NCBI GenBank assembly: GCA_018433675.1
Contig: JAHDQS010000033.1
Coordinates: forward strand, 86,007 to 150,006
DNA length: 64,000 nt
Reading direction: 5' to 3'
Source: Clostridia bacterium
GTDB taxonomy: Bacteria > Bacillota > Peptococcia > DRI-13 > SM3-B62
Below are positions 62,921 through 64,000 of the stretch, piece after piece. The position numbers were made by a program, and so were the translations under genes. Below the pieces are notes generated by a model. The model was not told the DNA's origin. It ran no database searches and saw nothing but the letters and a program-made list of their open reading frames with translations. How positions within the stretch are numbered: the stretch's first letter is position 1; each line of letters begins with the position of its first letter.

Positions 62921-63265
62921 ATGGAAAGCAAAATTATTAAAGTATCAAACAAAAGACAAATCACTATTCCTCAGAAATTCTATGATAAACTCAACATCGA
63001 TCAAGAAATCGAATGCACCATCACAAATTCAGAAATTATTCTACGACCCATCTATAGAGAAACAGAATTTGCTGAGGAAATCCTAAAAGATTTAATAGAC
63101 AAAGGCCTTGAGGGAACTCAGTTGCTTGACGAATTCAGAAAAACTCGCGCAAAAGTTAAACCTGCAATAAGAAGAATGATAGAAGAAGCTGATACTTTGG
63201 CGAAAAAATCTCATGGTTCCGGAGATGATAAGCTTAATAAAATATTCTCGGATTTGGAGGATTAA
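62921..63265 (+). CDS. AbrB/MazE-fold antitoxin 2
   Basis: A 114-residue antitoxin. The AbrB swapped-hairpin motif is KIIKVSNKRQITIPQKFYDK (residues about 4-23), followed by LNIDQEIECTITNSEIILRP. The C-terminal 65 residues are helical and highly charged, suited for binding the toxin. The start is ATG 62921, with AGAGG 9 bases upstream; upstream in-frame ATG 62885 is less typical of the family. It is followed after 1 bp by a RelE-fold toxin. Antitoxins of this kind usually repress their own operon. Confidence 0.85.
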   Translation: MESKIIKVSNKRQITIPQKFYDKLNIDQEIECTITNSEIILRPIYRETEFAEEILKDLIDKGLEGTQLLDEFRKTRAKVKPAIRRMIEEADTLAKKSHGSGDDKLNKIFSDLED

Positions 63266-63266
63266 T

Positions 63267-63560
63267 ATGCTTCCAATAAAATTTCTAAGACCTGCCGAGA
63301 ATTATTTCAAAAAGTTAAAAGATAAGGAACTAAAAAGAAAGTTTTATAATTCCCTACGGGATATCAGAAATAATCCTCTAATTGGTCAAATGAAAACTGG
63401 CGACTTAGCAGGGATTTATGGTTTTGATATTTCATACAAAGGAATAAATTTCGAAATCGCATATCGGTTGTCTGAAACTAAAAATGGAGAAATTGTTGTT
63501 GTAATAATGGCAGGAACTCGTGAAAACTTTTGGGATGCTGTTAAGAATTATATGAAATGA
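63267..63560 (+). CDS. RelE/ParE-superfamily toxin 2
   Basis: A 97-residue RelE-fold toxin. The N-terminal helical hairpin is IKFLRPAENYFKKLKDKELK, the strands lie in GIYGFDISYKGINFEIAYRL, and the C-terminal strand ends VVVIMAGTRENFW. It resembles the ribosome-associated mRNA endonucleases of the HigB/RelE group. GGAGGATTAAT precedes the ATG. Together with the AbrB-fold protein it forms a complete module, unlike the upstream pair. Confidence 0.82.
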   Translation: MLPIKFLRPAENYFKKLKDKELKRKFYNSLRDIRNNPLIGQMKTGDLAGIYGFDISYKGINFEIAYRLSETKNGEIVVVIMAGTRENFWDAVKNYMK

Positions 63561-63575
63561 AATTTCTTTAATCCT

Positions 63576-63601
63576 GTGGCAAATCACTGCCACTTTTTTT
63601 A
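63576..63601 (+). terminator. terminator after the second toxin
   Basis: GTGGCA (63576-63581) pairs with TGCCAC (63588-63593), followed by eight T. Confidence 0.88.
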
Positions 63602-63860
63602 TTAGATCCAAAATAAGGCTGATAATTGAACCTTTCGTATAAAGTCTCTGTGTTCCCGACGTCCTTCGGCCAGTCCTGTCAGTCTTGGGCCAAAAGATGT
63701 GGCGCGCACGCCCCAAATCCATGCCCCACGCGCCCTTGTGGGAATGCGTTGTTATGTGAAGTCGGCCTCTTTTAAAGGCGTTGCATTTTTATATACCCTC
63801 TAATTGAATTGCAATAACTTCATTGAACTTGAAAAATAAGTGAAAACTACTAGATCAAAG
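63602..63860. other. intergenic region, nothing recognised
   Basis: About 260 bp between the toxin terminator and the IS66-type end. I see no convincing gene, repeat or RNA. Confidence 0.5.
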
Positions 63861-64000
63861 GTAAGCGTCAAATCTCCATACACAACAGAACCGCCGCGGT
63901 GACCCCTTAGCACTGTTCGGCGGCTATAGGTTCTTTGGTTTCCGTCGTACACGGCATTCTTCTGGCGTATTCCAGGGAAGCAGTTTCTCAAGCTGTTCCA
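63861..64000 (-). mobile_element. terminal part of an IS66-family element
   Basis: GTAAGCGTC at 63861 matches the usual IS66 inverted-repeat start, followed by about 60 bp of end sequence and the 3' end of a transposase gene reading into the right edge. The rest of the element lies outside the window. Confidence 0.55.
63924..64000 (-). CDS. IS66-type transposase C-terminus, partial at right edge
   Basis: The last 25 codons read EQLEKLLPWNTPEECRVRRK, then PKNL and a stop at 63924-63926. The LEKLLPW and EECR pieces are the usual ending of IS66-family transposases (for example LLPWSxxLPEYCR), recalled from memory. The start and catalytic residues lie beyond the window. Confidence 0.6.
   Translation of the reverse strand, partial: EQLEKLLPWNTPEECRVRRKPKNL

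Noticed and set aside
1..64000. CRISPR arrays, rRNA, tRNA or classical prophage structural genes
   Set aside because: I saw no regularly spaced repeats, no rRNA or tRNA sequence, and no capsid, tail, portal or integrase genes; the holin is the only phage-like gene.

Overview
The window looks like the chromosome of an anaerobic, spore-former-type Clostridia (Firmicutes, Peptococcaceae-like). Reasons: strong GGAGG ribosome binding sites, frequent TTG/GTG starts, rho-independent terminators, formate-tetrahydrofolate ligase, corrinoid methyltransferases, a B12-dependent ribonucleotide reductase, an S-layer-homology protein and a TcdR/UviA-type sigma factor. The taxon is an inference. No rRNA, tRNA or CRISPR array was seen.

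Layout. (1) 1-3.3 kb: a GNAT-HAD fusion cut by the left edge, a flavodoxin-like protein and phosphoglucomutase on the plus strand. (2) 3.3-15 kb: a seven-gene minus-strand glycogen operon, glgB-glgP-glgC-glgD-glgA-GH13-malQ, with touching or overlapping genes; with the phosphoglucomutase it can make, branch and degrade glycogen. (3) 15-18.7 kb: a small accessory patch holding a duplicated NYN-domain gene split around a DUF1016 nuclease gene, plus a flavodoxin, a GIY-YIG protein and a methyltransferase. (4) 18.7-40.9 kb: a large catabolic island. It has a complete urocanate-to-glutamate route (urocanase, imidazolonepropionase, glutamate formiminotransferase, cyclodeaminase, formate-THF ligase; no histidine ammonia-lyase). 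Inside it sit a LarA-like protein, a two-subunit aconitase X, a 2-hydroxyacid dehydrogenase, an EamA transporter, a corrinoid protein flanked by two UroD-type methyltransferases, two MmgE/PrpD proteins, a cupin and a sodium:solute symporter. A second urocanase of the other clade and an AraC-type regulator are divergently transcribed. The set suggests an uncharacterised route for a methylated or otherwise modified imidazole compound.

(5) 41-44 kb: pseudogene debris, then nrdJ preceded by two NrdR-type boxes. (6) 44-53 kb: an AT-rich accessory region. Its centre is a TcdR/UviA-like sigma factor gene followed at once by a TcdE-type holin gene. Three promoter-like sites with the same layout (TTTACA or TTTGCG, 16 bp, CTCTTT) precede the sigma gene, a frameshifted gene and a gene for a 225-residue protein without a signal peptide. 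This looks like a toxin- or bacteriocin-type expression and release module outside the known pathogens, and is the main candidate novel system. Around it lie surface and secreted proteins, an ECF sigma/anti-sigma pair and several broken genes.

(7) 53-59 kb: htpG, a broken Crp-family regulator, a frameshifted TauE/SafE permease with a rhodanese, a 2-hydroxyacid dehydrogenase and a cupin protein with a Tyr-rich N-terminus. (8) 59-64 kb: an SF1 helicase-nuclease with a minimal nucleotidyltransferase (possible defence pair), two toxin-antitoxin modules (one with a beheaded antitoxin), and the end of an IS66-type element at the right edge.
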